A stretch of DNA of 64,000 nt from an uncultured Candidatus Melainabacteria bacterium (GCA_934693165.1 CAKUUX010000004.1:67794-131793), one strand, 5' to 3'. Positions 43,992 to 53,826 are shown, numbered from the stretch's first letter. Program-made: numbers and translations. Notes: a model not told the origin generated them from the sequence alone.

Positions 43992-45341
43992 TTAAACATC
44001 TACATTTGCCATCATATCAATAAGAGTACTAATTGTTGTATCCATACTTACAATATCAGTTGTTCTTTGTTGTAAAAAACCATTGATTTGAGGCATCATT
44101 TGAATAGCAATATCAAGAGTAGGGTTAGAACCTTGTTGATACATACCAACATCAATTAAGTCCTTATTTTCTCTATATAACGCCAAAAGCTTACGCATTT
44201 TACCTGCAGCAGCCTTGTGTTCAGGAGAAGCAATCGCACTCATCAAACGGGAAATACTACCAAGAACGTCAATCGCAGGGTAGTGGTTAGCTTCGGCTAC
44301 TTTTCTTGATAAGAAAATGTGACCGTCTGTAATACCACGCACCGTATCTACAATAGGGTCATTAATATCGTCACCTTCCATAAGTACTGTATAGAAAGCT
44401 GTAATAGAACCTTTCGGACTGTTACCTGCTCTTTCAAGAACTTTTTGTAACCATGAGAAAATTGAAGGTGGATAACCTTTCATTGTAGGAGGTTCACCCA
44501 ATGACAACCCCACTTCACGACCTGCCATTGCACAACGAGTAATTGTGTCGGTCATTAAGAAAACTTTTTTACCCTGATCACGGAAATATTCACAAACAGC
44601 AGTCGCTGCCAATAAACATTTTTGACGAATCAAAGGAGGTTGGTCACCTGTTGCGCAAACAAGAACTGATTTTTTCATACCCTCTTCGCCAAGAGCATCT
44701 TCAATGAATTCTTTAACCTCACGACCACGTTCACCAATCAGTGCAACTACGTTTACGTCGGCATCAGAATTTCTTGCAATCATACCTAAAAGTGTTGATT
44801 TACCAACCCCAGAACCTGCGAACAAACCCATACGTTGTCCACAACCAAAAGTTAAACAACTGTCTATTGCTCTAACACCTGTTGAGAACATTTCCGTAAT
44901 AATAGGTCTTTCAAACGGACTTGGAGGAGGCCCTTCAATACTTCGCCATTGCGCATTCGATAAATCTAACGGATGACCGTCCATAGGATTTCCCATAGGA
45001 TCAATCAATCTTCCTAATAAAAATTCACCAACTGGTATCGTAATTGGTTGACCAGTTGAAGATACTAAACAACCTTGACCAATTCCGTTACCATCTAATA
45101 GCAAAAGTAATTGAGCAACTTCGCCTTTAAATGCGGCAACTTCTGCAGGTTTCTTTTCACCAGTATTTGTTTCAATATAGCACAAATCACCAATTTTCAA
45201 CCCTGGAAGTTTAACTTCTACAGTCAAACCCAATAATTTTGATACAGTACCTTTATATTGATACAAACAAGTATTATCAATAACTTGTTTTGCTCGTTTT
45301 TTTATACTGTCTATTCTCTCTTGGTCAATTTCATCAAACAT
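43992..45341 (-). CDS. fliI: flagellar type III secretion ATPase
   Basis: F1-beta-like ATPase of 449 aa that unfolds and feeds substrates to the flagellar export gate. Walker A is AGSGVGKST at 175-183; GERGREVKEFIE is near 204-215, and ITDGHIFLSRKVAE belongs to the family-specific motif. FliI and injectisome SctN are close relatives; flagellar rod genes in this window favour FliI. It is isolated from other fli genes and sits in the run polA-hyp-fliI-NTF2-lspA. Confidence 0.92.
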   Translation of the reverse strand: MFDEIDQERIDSIKKRAKQVIDNTCLYQYKGTVSKLLGLTVEVKLPGLKIGDLCYIETNTGEKKPAEVAAFKGEVAQLLLLLDGNGIGQGCLVSSTGQPITIPVGEFLLGRLIDPMGNPMDGHPLDLSNAQWRSIEGPPPSPFERPIITEMFSTGVRAIDSCLTFGCGQRMGLFAGSGVGKSTLLGMIARNSDADVNVVALIGERGREVKEFIEDALGEEGMKKSVLVCATGDQPPLIRQKCLLAATAVCEYFRDQGKKVFLMTDTITRCAMAGREVGLSLGEPPTMKGYPPSIFSWLQKVLERAGNSPKGSITAFYTVLMEGDDINDPIVDTVRGITDGHIFLSRKVAEANHYPAIDVLGSISRLMSAIASPEHKAAAGKMRKLLALYRENKDLIDVGMYQQGSNPTLDIAIQMMPQINGFLQQRTTDIVSMDTTISTLIDMMANVDV

Positions 45342-45363
45342 AATTGGTATTATATCACTTTTT

Positions 45364-46002
45364 TTAAATTTTAGTAATTTCTGAATTTACATTCAAATCA
45401 ATGTACTTGAATATATTATTAACAATTCCTGCAGGGAAGTAATAATTATTGTTTGCAGGGGTAATCTTAATTATAGAAATTTTTTTATCAACAGTTGCAA
45501 CGCTTAACAAAAATTGTTTTTTCACAACAGAAAATAAAACATAACCACTTTTTGTTTGCATTTCATCAATTGCAAATTTGTTTGCACTAATTGAAGCTAC
45601 TGCTAGATAAAATAACTTTTCAGCCTCCATAGGAAAAATTTTTGTACAATTCTGAAAAGAAATCATTTGTGGCGTTGTTTGAGAAACCTGTTGAGTAGCT
45701 ACAGGAGTAGGACGCACAGAAGTTGTTGTATAATTTACGGCAGGAGTTGTTTTTGGAGCCGAAATATTCAATGTAGCGTTTTTAACTATTGGCGCATTTG
45801 TTGTCTGGTTCATTTTTGGAACATAGTTAACAGAAGGAGTTAAAGTTTGAACAGGTTTTGAAGGAGGTTCAACAATATGAGGTTTGATTACAGGAGCAGA
45901 ACTGAAAATTGGTTCAGCCTTAATTACCTCTGCTGAATACCCTACAGAAGTTAACATACAAAATATCAATGCTATGCCTAATGTTTTTACTGTTCTTGCC
46001 AT
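45364..46002 (-). CDS. secreted Pro/Thr-rich hypothetical protein
   Basis: Protein of 212 aa with a signal peptide (1-23, ending SVGYSA), a Pro/Thr/Val-rich linker (30-110) and a small C-terminal domain (115-210) of about 95 residues, beta-rich, with no known motif that I recognise. It overlaps polA by 16 bases and precedes fliI by 22, so it is co-transcribed. It may be an envelope protein linked to export, but this is positional inference. Confidence 0.6.
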   Translation of the reverse strand: MARTVKTLGIALIFCMLTSVGYSAEVIKAEPIFSSAPVIKPHIVEPPSKPVQTLTPSVNYVPKMNQTTNAPIVKNATLNISAPKTTPAVNYTTTSVRPTPVATQQVSQTTPQMISFQNCTKIFPMEAEKLFYLAVASISANKFAIDEMQTKSGYVLFSVVKKQFLLSVATVDKKISIIKITPANNNYYFPAGIVNNIFKYIDLNVNSEITKI

Positions 46003-48785
46003 GTTCTACCTAAGTTTACATCAACTTTCAAAGGAATTGCAAGAGGTTGATTTAATTCCATAGCCTTTACTACAATTTCTTTTACTTCATCTTGTTCTTC
46101 TTTTTGAACTTCAATTACAAGTTCATCATGCACTTGCATAACCATTTTAGATTTTAAATTATGATTATTCAATTGTCTATATGTTTCAATCATTGCAAGC
46201 TTAATCAAATCTGCTGCAGTACCTTGTAAAGGTTGATTGATTGCTGCACGTTTACCAAACTCTCTTATCATGTGATTTGGACTAGATAATTCATTTTGAA
46301 CATATCTTTTTCTGCCAAAAATTGTTTCTACATAACCGTGAGAAAGAGCAAACGCAACTGTATTTTCCATATAGCTATGCACTCTTGGATATGTCATAAA
46401 ATATCTATCAATAAAATCTTGAGCTTCGTTTGCAGAAATACCCAACGCTTTTGCTAAACCGTATTTTGTTTGACCATATATAATACCAAAATTTACAGCC
46501 TTTGATTTGTAACGCATTTCCTTGGTAACTTCTTCTACTGGAACACCAAAAACTTTTGAAGCAGTAATTGTATGAACGTCATGGTTTGTTCTAAAAGCTT
46601 CAATTAAATTTTCGTCTTTTGAAACATGCGCCAATAATCTCAACTCAATTTGAGAATAATCGGCAGACAAGATAAGATTTTCTCTATTTCTTGGAATAAT
46701 GCATGCTCTTAATTTGTTCCCCTCTTTTGTTCGTGTAGGGATATTTTGCAAATTAGGATTTGAAGAAGAAAGACGTCCTGTTGTAGTAACAGTTTGATTA
46801 TAAGTTGTATGAACTCTTTCATCTCTATCAATCAATTCTGGCAAAGAATCTGTATAAGTATTTTTTAATTTTGCATATTTTCTAACTTCAAGAATATATT
46901 TGCAAATTTCATGTTCCTCTGCAAGTTCTTCTAAAACTTCAGCTCCAGTTGATTTCTTTTTCTTCTTGCCTTTTAATTCAAGCTTATCAAACAAAATCTC
47001 GCTAACCTGTTTTGGCGAATTGATGTTAAAAGTTTCACCTGCGATTTGGTAAATCTTTTCCTCATAATCTTTGATTTCTGCTTCCATTTCTTTTGAAAGT
47101 TCTTGAAGATAATCTTTATCCATAGAAACTCCAACAAATTCCATATCTGCAAGAACATAAAGAAGAGGAATTTCAAAATCGCTCAGCAATTTTAATTCTT
47201 TTTCGTCCAAATTTTCTTTCCAATATTTAGAAAGTTCAAAAGTTACAAAAGCTCTATCAGAAGAAAATCTGAACAATTCATCTTCCATAGCTCTTTTGTA
47301 GTCATAAACATCTTTTTTAACCTTGATACTGTCAGGCATATTTTCCATAATATAACCAATAAAATTCAAAGCTTGAACATCAAGGTCATGTTTGTTTGCA
47401 GGATTTTTAATATAACTTGCCAAAGTTACATCAAATTCAATACCGTCTAGTGAAATGCCAACATTTTTTAAAATATTTATGTTGTCTTTACCGTTGTAAG
47501 TTATTTTTTTGATATTTTCGTCTTCAAAAATTTCTTTTAAATCAGATAAAACTTTTTCATTAGAAGGTACGTAATAGACTTTATCTTTTAGCGCAAAAGT
47601 TAAGGCAATTATCTCATTATTTATAGCATTTTTAAAATTTGAAACAATATCAAGCGCAAATACTTTTTCCCCCTTTATTTTTGAAACAAGAGAAGAAATA
47701 TCATCTTTTAAAATTTCTTTTTCATAAGCTAATGATTTGTCATTAACAATATCTTTAGCAACATCAGCAAACAGACCTAGTTGCATTGAACCATCAGCAT
47801 TCTGAGTTGATTGAGGAGCATCAAACAAAGATTGTTGGGCTTGTTGAGGTTCTTCTTTAGATTTTTGTTGAATAGTTTCAATCTTTTCACCTTTGTTAAA
47901 AGCTCTCATGATTTTATCAATATTTTTTATAAAAGAATTTAATTGATATTTTCTTAAAAACGCTAAAGATTCTTCCATATTAGGAAGTTCTACTTTTGCA
48001 CTTTCAAAATCAAAATCTATATCAACATCTCTAACAATTGTAGCCAGCTTTTGACTCAATAAAGCCATCTCCTTGCCGTCACAAAGTTTTGTTTTAACAG
48101 AAGGTGGAGTAAGATTTTCACAATCTGCTAAAATATTTTCTAAAGTTTGATATTGTGCCAAAAGTTTTTGAGCAGTTTTTTCACCAATACCTTTAACTCC
48201 AGGGATATTATCAGAAACATCACCTCTAAGAGCTTTATAATCTATAACTTGATTTGGATAAACTCCCCATTTTTCAAAAACTTTATCCCAATTATATTGA
48301 ATTAATTTTCCACCATAAGGAATTAAAACCTGTGTTAGACCTTCTTTGTCAATTAATTGGAAAGAATCTTGGTCACCTGTAAGAATGTAGGTCTTATCAC
48401 CTTTTTCAGACGCCATTTTACTAATAGTACCGATTAAATCATCTGCCTCAAAACCTTCTTTTGTATATATAGGAATATTAAAAGCTTTTAAACCCTCACA
48501 GATATAGCCTAATTGTTGGTGCAAAGAATCAGGCATAGCCTCTCTTTGTCCCTTATAATCATCGTACATATCCGTTCTAAAAGTATGGCGACTAACATCA
48601 AAAGTTACAACAAGAGAATCTGGATTAATATTTTTATTTTCTAATAAATCAAAAATAGCTTTAAAAAAACCATATACAGCCCAAGTTTGAACATTGTCAG
48701 AAGTTTGCATATTAGTACGTTCCAGAGCATAATATTGTCTGAAAGCTAAAGCGTGTCCGTCAATTAAAATCAAAGTCTTTCCCAT
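45987..48785 (-). CDS. polA: DNA polymerase I, proofreading site degenerate
   Basis: Replication/repair polymerase of 932 aa. The 5'-3' exonuclease domain spans 1-290, a 3'-5' exonuclease-like domain about 360-560, and the polymerase 565-932. Polymerase motifs are intact: A (LSADYSQIELRLLAH), B (KSKAVNFGIIYGQT), C (VMQVHDELVIE). The 3'-5' motif I reads ALDIVSNF, where the usual D-x-E is D-I-V, and motif III is not recognisable. So proofreading is probably lost, as in Taq and Bacillus Pol I. Confidence 0.96.
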   Translation of the reverse strand: MGKTLILIDGHALAFRQYYALERTNMQTSDNVQTWAVYGFFKAIFDLLENKNINPDSLVVTFDVSRHTFRTDMYDDYKGQREAMPDSLHQQLGYICEGLKAFNIPIYTKEGFEADDLIGTISKMASEKGDKTYILTGDQDSFQLIDKEGLTQVLIPYGGKLIQYNWDKVFEKWGVYPNQVIDYKALRGDVSDNIPGVKGIGEKTAQKLLAQYQTLENILADCENLTPPSVKTKLCDGKEMALLSQKLATIVRDVDIDFDFESAKVELPNMEESLAFLRKYQLNSFIKNIDKIMRAFNKGEKIETIQQKSKEEPQQAQQSLFDAPQSTQNADGSMQLGLFADVAKDIVNDKSLAYEKEILKDDISSLVSKIKGEKVFALDIVSNFKNAINNEIIALTFALKDKVYYVPSNEKVLSDLKEIFEDENIKKITYNGKDNINILKNVGISLDGIEFDVTLASYIKNPANKHDLDVQALNFIGYIMENMPDSIKVKKDVYDYKRAMEDELFRFSSDRAFVTFELSKYWKENLDEKELKLLSDFEIPLLYVLADMEFVGVSMDKDYLQELSKEMEAEIKDYEEKIYQIAGETFNINSPKQVSEILFDKLELKGKKKKKSTGAEVLEELAEEHEICKYILEVRKYAKLKNTYTDSLPELIDRDERVHTTYNQTVTTTGRLSSSNPNLQNIPTRTKEGNKLRACIIPRNRENLILSADYSQIELRLLAHVSKDENLIEAFRTNHDVHTITASKVFGVPVEEVTKEMRYKSKAVNFGIIYGQTKYGLAKALGISANEAQDFIDRYFMTYPRVHSYMENTVAFALSHGYVETIFGRKRYVQNELSSPNHMIREFGKRAAINQPLQGTAADLIKLAMIETYRQLNNHNLKSKMVMQVHDELVIEVQKEEQDEVKEIVVKAMELNQPLAIPLKVDVNLGRTWQEQ

Positions 48786-48852
48786 AGGGCTATTTTCTCA
48801 TAAATTTTGATAAAAGACAAATGATTAACATACATTTGTAATCAATAATAAA

Positions 48853-49284
48853 CTACATTTTACCTTTCATCAAAACTACGCCTGCTGGAATAAAAATGAC
48901 AATTGACAATATTAACAAAATCACATCTCTTACAGTAATTTCTCTCATTTTATATTCATCAACATTATTCTTTAAATATTCATTAAAAGATTTTTCTTTT
49001 AAATGACAAAAATCCGTTTTAAAAACTTCTACTTTTCCATTTTCAGTCTTTACATAAAATTTTTGATCAGCATTTTTACTTTGTCTATTCTTACAAGTAG
49101 CATATTTTGCAAAATCCAAATCAAACTTATCAAGAATTTGCTCTTGATAAAACATTTTTCTTATATAACATTCACCCAATTTTTTAGAACAAACTAACTC
49201 TTTCGAATTTACAAAATCAAAAAAACTTAGAAAAAATATTAAAACTAAAATAAAACCTACAACTTTATTGACAAAGTTTTCCAT
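48853..49284 (-). CDS. hypothetical protein with two membrane helices
   Basis: Unrecognised 143-aa protein. An N-terminal helix (5-25) may be a signal anchor, a Cys-containing extracytoplasmic domain follows (30-115) with C32, C38, C63 and C93, and a C-terminal helix (VILLILSIVIFIPAGVVLM) ends the chain. It lies 2 bases from clpX and 67 bases ahead of polA. The even number of cysteines may form disulphides. No function is known. Confidence 0.6.
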   Translation of the reverse strand: MENFVNKVVGFILVLIFFLSFFDFVNSKELVCSKKLGECYIRKMFYQEQILDKFDLDFAKYATCKNRQSKNADQKFYVKTENGKVEVFKTDFCHLKEKSFNEYLKNNVDEYKMREITVRDVILLILSIVIFIPAGVVLMKGKM

Positions 49285-49286
49285 AA

Positions 49287-50594
49287 TTATGCAATTTCTT
49301 CCTTAACTTTTGCATTTTTTTTAGGAAGTTTAATCAATTCAGCTTTATTTCTATTTTCAACCATTTCTTTTGTTATAGTGAATTTTTTAACATCACCTTT
49401 TGTTGGAACATCATACATAACGTCAAGCATGATTTCTTCAACAATAGAACGCAACGCACGAGCACCAGTTTTACGTTTAATAGCTTCTTGTGCAATCAAA
49501 TCGATAGCATCATCATCATATTCTAAATCAACACCATCCATAGCTAACAAGCATTTGTATTGTTTCAAAATAGCGTTCTTTGGTTCTGTTAAAATCATTT
49601 TCAAAGTTTTTTCATCTAATTGGTCAAGTACAGCATAAACTGGAACACGACCAATAAATTCTGGGATTAAACCGAATTTCAATAAATCTTCTGGTTGCAA
49701 TTTCTTCAACATCTTAGATGCTGCAGCTTCTTTATCAGCCTTAGTCATAACTTTTGCACCAAAGCCAACAGAAGTACCCTCTTCAGCTCTTCTTTCAACA
49801 ATTTTATCCAAGCCTACAAAAGCACCACCAACAATAAACAAGATGTTGCTTGTGTCAATTTGGATAAATTCTTGATGAGGATGTTTTCTGCCACCTTGTG
49901 GTGGAACGTTTGAAACTGTTCCTTCAATCATTTTCAATAATGCTTGTTGTACACCTTCACCAGATACATCTCTTGTAATTGATGTATTTTCAGATTTTCT
50001 TGCAATCTTATCGATTTCATCAATGTAGATAATACCTTTTTCAGCCTTTTGAGCATCATAATCAGCAGCTTGATATAATCTCAACAAGATGTTTTCTACA
50101 TCATCACCAACATAGCCTGCTTCTGTAAGAGTTGTAGCATCTGCAACTGCAAATGGAACATCAAGAAGTTTTGCCAAAGTTTGAGCTAGTAAAGTTTTAC
50201 CACTACCTGTAGGACCTACAAGTAGAACGTTTGATTTTTGAATTTCAACGTCTGTCTTACCAACTTCTTTATTATGTTTTAATCTCTTGTAGTGGTTATA
50301 AACTGCAACAGATAAAACCTTCTTAGCATCATCTTGACCAACAATATGTTCATCTAAATATGCTTTGATTTCATGTGGTTTTGGAATATCTTTGAATTCG
50401 CCATCAGCTTTTTTAGCCTCTTCAGCTTTTTCTTTTTCTTTACCTTCAAAAATTTCTTCATCCAAAATTTCGTTGCAAAGTTCCACACATTCATCACAAA
50501 TATATACTTCAGGACCTGCAATAAGTTTTTTTACTTGGTCTTGAGTTTTACCGCAAAATGAACATTTTAATCTGCTGTCATCATGTTTAGGCAT
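49287..50594 (-). CDS. clpX: ATP-dependent Clp protease ATP-binding subunit ClpX
   Basis: AAA+ unfoldase of 435 aa that recognises tagged substrates and feeds them to ClpP. The N-terminal C4 zinc-binding domain has Cys11, 14, 33 and 36; Walker A is GPTGSGKT near 125-132. Sensor and ClpP-docking regions are normal in length. It lies downstream of clpP and tig, the usual order tig-clpP-clpX. Confidence 0.97.
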   Translation of the reverse strand: MPKHDDSRLKCSFCGKTQDQVKKLIAGPEVYICDECVELCNEILDEEIFEGKEKEKAEEAKKADGEFKDIPKPHEIKAYLDEHIVGQDDAKKVLSVAVYNHYKRLKHNKEVGKTDVEIQKSNVLLVGPTGSGKTLLAQTLAKLLDVPFAVADATTLTEAGYVGDDVENILLRLYQAADYDAQKAEKGIIYIDEIDKIARKSENTSITRDVSGEGVQQALLKMIEGTVSNVPPQGGRKHPHQEFIQIDTSNILFIVGGAFVGLDKIVERRAEEGTSVGFGAKVMTKADKEAAASKMLKKLQPEDLLKFGLIPEFIGRVPVYAVLDQLDEKTLKMILTEPKNAILKQYKCLLAMDGVDLEYDDDAIDLIAQEAIKRKTGARALRSIVEEIMLDVMYDVPTKGDVKKFTITKEMVENRNKAELIKLPKKNAKVKEEIA

Positions 50595-50624
50595 GCTAAG
50601 TATCTCCTACAATCTACCTTTTAA

Positions 50625-51212
50625 TTAAACTGCATCTCTTGATACAACTTTATCAATCATACCGTATTCAAGTGCTTCTTGTGGAGTCATGATATAGTCA
50701 CGGTCTGTATCTTTTTCGATTTTCTTCAATGATTGACCTGTGTTAGAAGCTAAAATTTCGTTCAATGATTTTTTAATTCTGATAATTTCAGCTGCTTGAA
50801 TTTCAATATCAGTGGCTTGACCTTGAGCACCACCTAAAGGTTGGTGAATAAGAACTCTTGAGTGAGGTAAAGCTAATCTCTTACCTTTTGTACCACTTGA
50901 AAGTAAGAATGCACCCATAGAAGCAGCTTGACCTAAACAAATTGTAGAAACATCTGCTCTAATGTGTTGCATTGTATCATAGATTGCAAAACCAGCTGTA
51001 ACAGATCCCCCTGGAGAGTTGATGTATAACATAATATCTTTTTCAGGATTTTCTGAATCTAATAACAATAATTGAGCAACGATTAAATTTGCTACCATAT
51101 CATCAATAGGTGTTCCTAAAAAGATAATTCTTTCTCTTAACAATCTTGAAAAGATGTCAAAAGAGCGTTCGCCTCTGCTAGACTGTTCTATTACTACTGG
51201 TACAAAACTCAT
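50625..51212 (-). CDS. clpP: ATP-dependent Clp protease proteolytic subunit
   Basis: Serine protease of 195 aa. The catalytic triad is Ser98 (GQAASMGA), His123 (PHSRVLIHQPLGG) and Asp172 (DRDYIMTP). The N-terminal part is the standard mature form with a short pro-region. It follows tig by 34 bases and precedes clpX by 30 bases. Confidence 0.97.
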   Translation of the reverse strand: MSFVPVVIEQSSRGERSFDIFSRLLRERIIFLGTPIDDMVANLIVAQLLLLDSENPEKDIMLYINSPGGSVTAGFAIYDTMQHIRADVSTICLGQAASMGAFLLSSGTKGKRLALPHSRVLIHQPLGGAQGQATDIEIQAAEIIRIKKSLNEILASNTGQSLKKIEKDTDRDYIMTPQEALEYGMIDKVVSRDAV

Positions 51213-51246
51213 TTTTATTTCCTTTCCTATATATATTATATTTTAA

Positions 51247-52542
51247 TTAGTCTACATATTCTACTGTGTTGTTTTCAGCCAAGAAGTTAGCAACTTTTTC
51301 GTTGATAACTTGTTGTGATAAAGAGCTTAAGAAACCTGGATTTTGTGCCAATTGCTTCATTAAAGCTGGTTTATCCATTTGATATGCATTTTGCATTCTT
51401 TCTAATTTTGATTCCATGTCATTTGCTTCTACATTTAAGTTTTCTTCTGATGCAATTTTATCAATAATTAGTGAATTTTTAATTCTCTTTTCAGCATCTT
51501 CTTTTAATTGTTCCATAATGCTGTCTTCACCATATTGTTGAAGAGCTTGTTCATAAGTGAAACCTTGCATTACTAATTTTTGTTTGTATTCTGCAAGTAA
51601 GTGTTCACATTCTCTTTCTATCATTGATTCAGGAATTTCTAATTCTGTATTTTCCATTATTTTTTCAAAGATAGCTTCATCAGCTTTTGCCTTATTTTTG
51701 TTATCTTTTGCTTCTTCTAAGTATTTTTTAATATCTTCTTCTAATTCTTTCATTGTATCGAATGAACTAAATTTTTTAGCAAATTCATCATTCAATTCAG
51801 GTTCTATTTTCTTTTTAATTTCGTGAAGTTTAATTTTGAAAGTTGCAGGAGCGCCTGCTAATTTTTCTTCATGGTAGTTTTCTGGGAATTTAACTTCGAT
51901 ATCAAATTCTTCACCTGTTGAATGACCAACTAATTGTTCTGCAAAACCTGGAATAAAGCTTGAATTAGCAATATCTAATGTGTAATTTTTGCCTGAACCA
52001 TTTTTAATTTGTTCACCATCTACATAACCATCAAAATCGAATGTTACAAAATCTGTTTCTTCTGCAGGTCTATCAACAACGATTTCTGTTGCGATACCTT
52101 GTTTTTTAAGATTATCTAAAGCTTTTTCAAAAGCATCTTCAGGAACTTTTTCTGATTCAACTTTTACTGTCATACCTTTGTATTCACCCAATTTAACTTC
52201 AGGTCTTAATTCAATTGTTGCAGAGATTTTTAAATCTTCGCCAATATTAAATTCGTAAGAATCAACACTTGGTTGAGTTACGATATCATAATTGTTTTCT
52301 TTAATAACTTCTTGGAAAACTTTTGGTAATAAAGATTCTAATGCTTCATATTTAATTCTTTCTTTACCAACATTTTGTTCTACAATTGGTCTCGGAGCTT
52401 TACCTCTTCTAAAACCTGCAATGTTAATGTGTTGAGAAATTCTTTGTACAGCTCTATTATAAGCATCTACTGCTTCTTGTGCAGGAACTTCTATGTTTAA
52501 TTTTACTATGTTTTTTTCTTGTTTTTCTACTTGTGTCTTCAT
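51247..52542 (-). CDS. tig: trigger factor
   Basis: Ribosome-associated chaperone and prolyl isomerase of about 431 aa. The ribosome-binding signature GFRRGKAPRPI is near 47-57, the FKBP-type domain is at about 150-245, and the helical C-terminal arms follow. A GTG start 9 bases upstream (52551) is possible, but ATG at 52542 has AGGTGAG 4 bases upstream and is preferred. It leads the tig-clpP-clpX operon; the promoter is at 52572-52599. Confidence 0.95.
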   Translation of the reverse strand: MKTQVEKQEKNIVKLNIEVPAQEAVDAYNRAVQRISQHINIAGFRRGKAPRPIVEQNVGKERIKYEALESLLPKVFQEVIKENNYDIVTQPSVDSYEFNIGEDLKISATIELRPEVKLGEYKGMTVKVESEKVPEDAFEKALDNLKKQGIATEIVVDRPAEETDFVTFDFDGYVDGEQIKNGSGKNYTLDIANSSFIPGFAEQLVGHSTGEEFDIEVKFPENYHEEKLAGAPATFKIKLHEIKKKIEPELNDEFAKKFSSFDTMKELEEDIKKYLEEAKDNKNKAKADEAIFEKIMENTELEIPESMIERECEHLLAEYKQKLVMQGFTYEQALQQYGEDSIMEQLKEDAEKRIKNSLIIDKIASEENLNVEANDMESKLERMQNAYQMDKPALMKQLAQNPGFLSSLSQQVINEKVANFLAENNTVEYVD

Positions 52543-52571
52543 ATCTCTCACCTATTGTTACTACTGCTCAA

Positions 52572-52599
52572 ATTATACCAAGTAAAGATTAATTGTAAA
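52572..52599 (-). promoter_or_regulatory. promoter of the tig-clpP-clpX run
   Basis: Minus strand TTTACA (52599-52594), 16 bases, TATAAT (52577-52572) with TGG before it (extended -10). It is the only clear promoter seen ahead of the 13-kb minus-strand run that ends with queA at 39190. Confidence 0.65.
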
Positions 52600-52641
52600 G
52601 CAATTTTAAAATTTTATGATAACATGGTGTAGGTTTAAATT

Positions 52642-53667
52642 ATGGAAAAAATCTTATCAAAAGTTAAAACTACTCATAATCTTTCTAAAGATGAACTCAT
52701 ACAAATACTTTCAGATGAAAGCATAAACGATTTTCTTTTTAAAACAGCAGATGAAGTTAGAGAAAAATATGTAGGGAATGAAGTTCACTTGAGAGGACTT
52801 ATTGAATTTTCAAATATTTGCAAATGTAATTGCAAATATTGTGGACTAAGAAAAGATAATTCTGAACTTGAACGCTACAGACTTTCCATAGAAGAGGCTT
52901 ATGATTTTGCAAAAAAAGCAAAAGAATATGGTTATAAAACAGTAGTTCTTCAATCAGGTGAAGATTCCTATTACTCTGTAGAAAGACTTGTGAAACTTTT
53001 ACAAGATATAAAAAAACTTGATTTAGCAATAACTCTAAGCATTGGTGAACGCACATTTGAAGAATACAAAGCTTTTAAAGAAGCAGGTGCTGACAGATAT
53101 TTAATCAGAATTGAAACAACAGACAAAGAATTATACAAAAAAATGCATCCTAATATGAGTTTTGAAAACCGTGTTAGATGTTTAAAAGACTTAAAAACCT
53201 TAGGCTATGAAGTAGGTACAGGCTGTCTTGTAGGGCTTCCTGAACAAACTATAGAGTCACTGGCAAATGATATTCTTTTCTTTAAAGAAATTGATGCAGA
53301 TATGATAGGAATTGGTCCTTTTATTCCAAATCAAAATACACCACTAAAAGATGCAAAAGGTGGAACTTTTGAAATGGCTTTAAAGGTCATGGCTTTAACA
53401 AGAATACTTTTACCAACAATAAACATCCCTGCCACAACAGCGATGGAAACTCTTAATCCAAATGGCAGATTAATTGCTCTTCAATCAGGAGCAAACGTTG
53501 TAATGCCAAATGTTACAGAAGGTGATTATAGAAGAAAATACGAGATTTACCCAGGAAAAATTTGTGTGGGTGATACTCCAGCACAATGTAGAGGTTGTAT
53601 TTCAGGTAAAATTCAATCTATCGGTAGAACCGTTTCGACTGGTTATGGATTTAGAGTTGGAAAATAG
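52642..53667 (+). CDS. hydE: [FeFe]-hydrogenase maturase HydE, radical SAM
   Basis: Radical SAM enzyme of 341 aa. The cluster motif CxxxCxxC is at Cys60, 64 and 67 (CKCNCKYC), and the C-terminal CVGDTPAQCRGC (C-x7-C-x2-C) matches the auxiliary cluster site of HydE. HLRGLIEFSN before the motif is also typical. HydE helps build the H-cluster ligand. No hydF, hydG or hydrogenase is in the window, so it is orphaned here and its partners must lie elsewhere. Divergent from tig. Confidence 0.88.
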   Translation: MEKILSKVKTTHNLSKDELIQILSDESINDFLFKTADEVREKYVGNEVHLRGLIEFSNICKCNCKYCGLRKDNSELERYRLSIEEAYDFAKKAKEYGYKTVVLQSGEDSYYSVERLVKLLQDIKKLDLAITLSIGERTFEEYKAFKEAGADRYLIRIETTDKELYKKMHPNMSFENRVRCLKDLKTLGYEVGTGCLVGLPEQTIESLANDILFFKEIDADMIGIGPFIPNQNTPLKDAKGGTFEMALKVMALTRILLPTINIPATTAMETLNPNGRLIALQSGANVVMPNVTEGDYRRKYEIYPGKICVGDTPAQCRGCISGKIQSIGRTVSTGYGFRVGK

Positions 53668-53692
53668 TGAGTGGTGAATAGTGAGTAGGAAC

Positions 53693-53782
53693 TTCCCCTC
53701 GCCACATTTGCAATGGCAAATAGGGGAGAGGAAAAATTTTTAGTTGAAAGCAATGCTTGAAACTTAAAATTTCGGTGAGGGG
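53693..53782 (-). repeat. dispersed intergenic repeat (CCCTCACCG...GGCGAGGGG), copy 2
   Basis: Reverse-complement copy of 16633-16722: on the minus strand it reads CCCCTCACCGA, middle, CTCTCCCCTATTT, ATGTGGCGAGGGGA. The middle differs but both ends are conserved. Confidence 0.65.
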
Positions 53783-53786
53783 TTTT

Positions 53787-53814
53787 GGATTGCTTCACTT
53801 CGTTCGCAATGACA
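53787..53814. repeat. GGATTGCTTC...CGCAATGACA repeat, copy 1
   Basis: A short palindromic motif found again at 55870-55903 and 60549-60577, always in intergenic DNA near other repeats. Arms ATTGC/GCAAT pair. Confidence 0.7.
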
Positions 53815-53826
53815 ATTTTCATAAAA

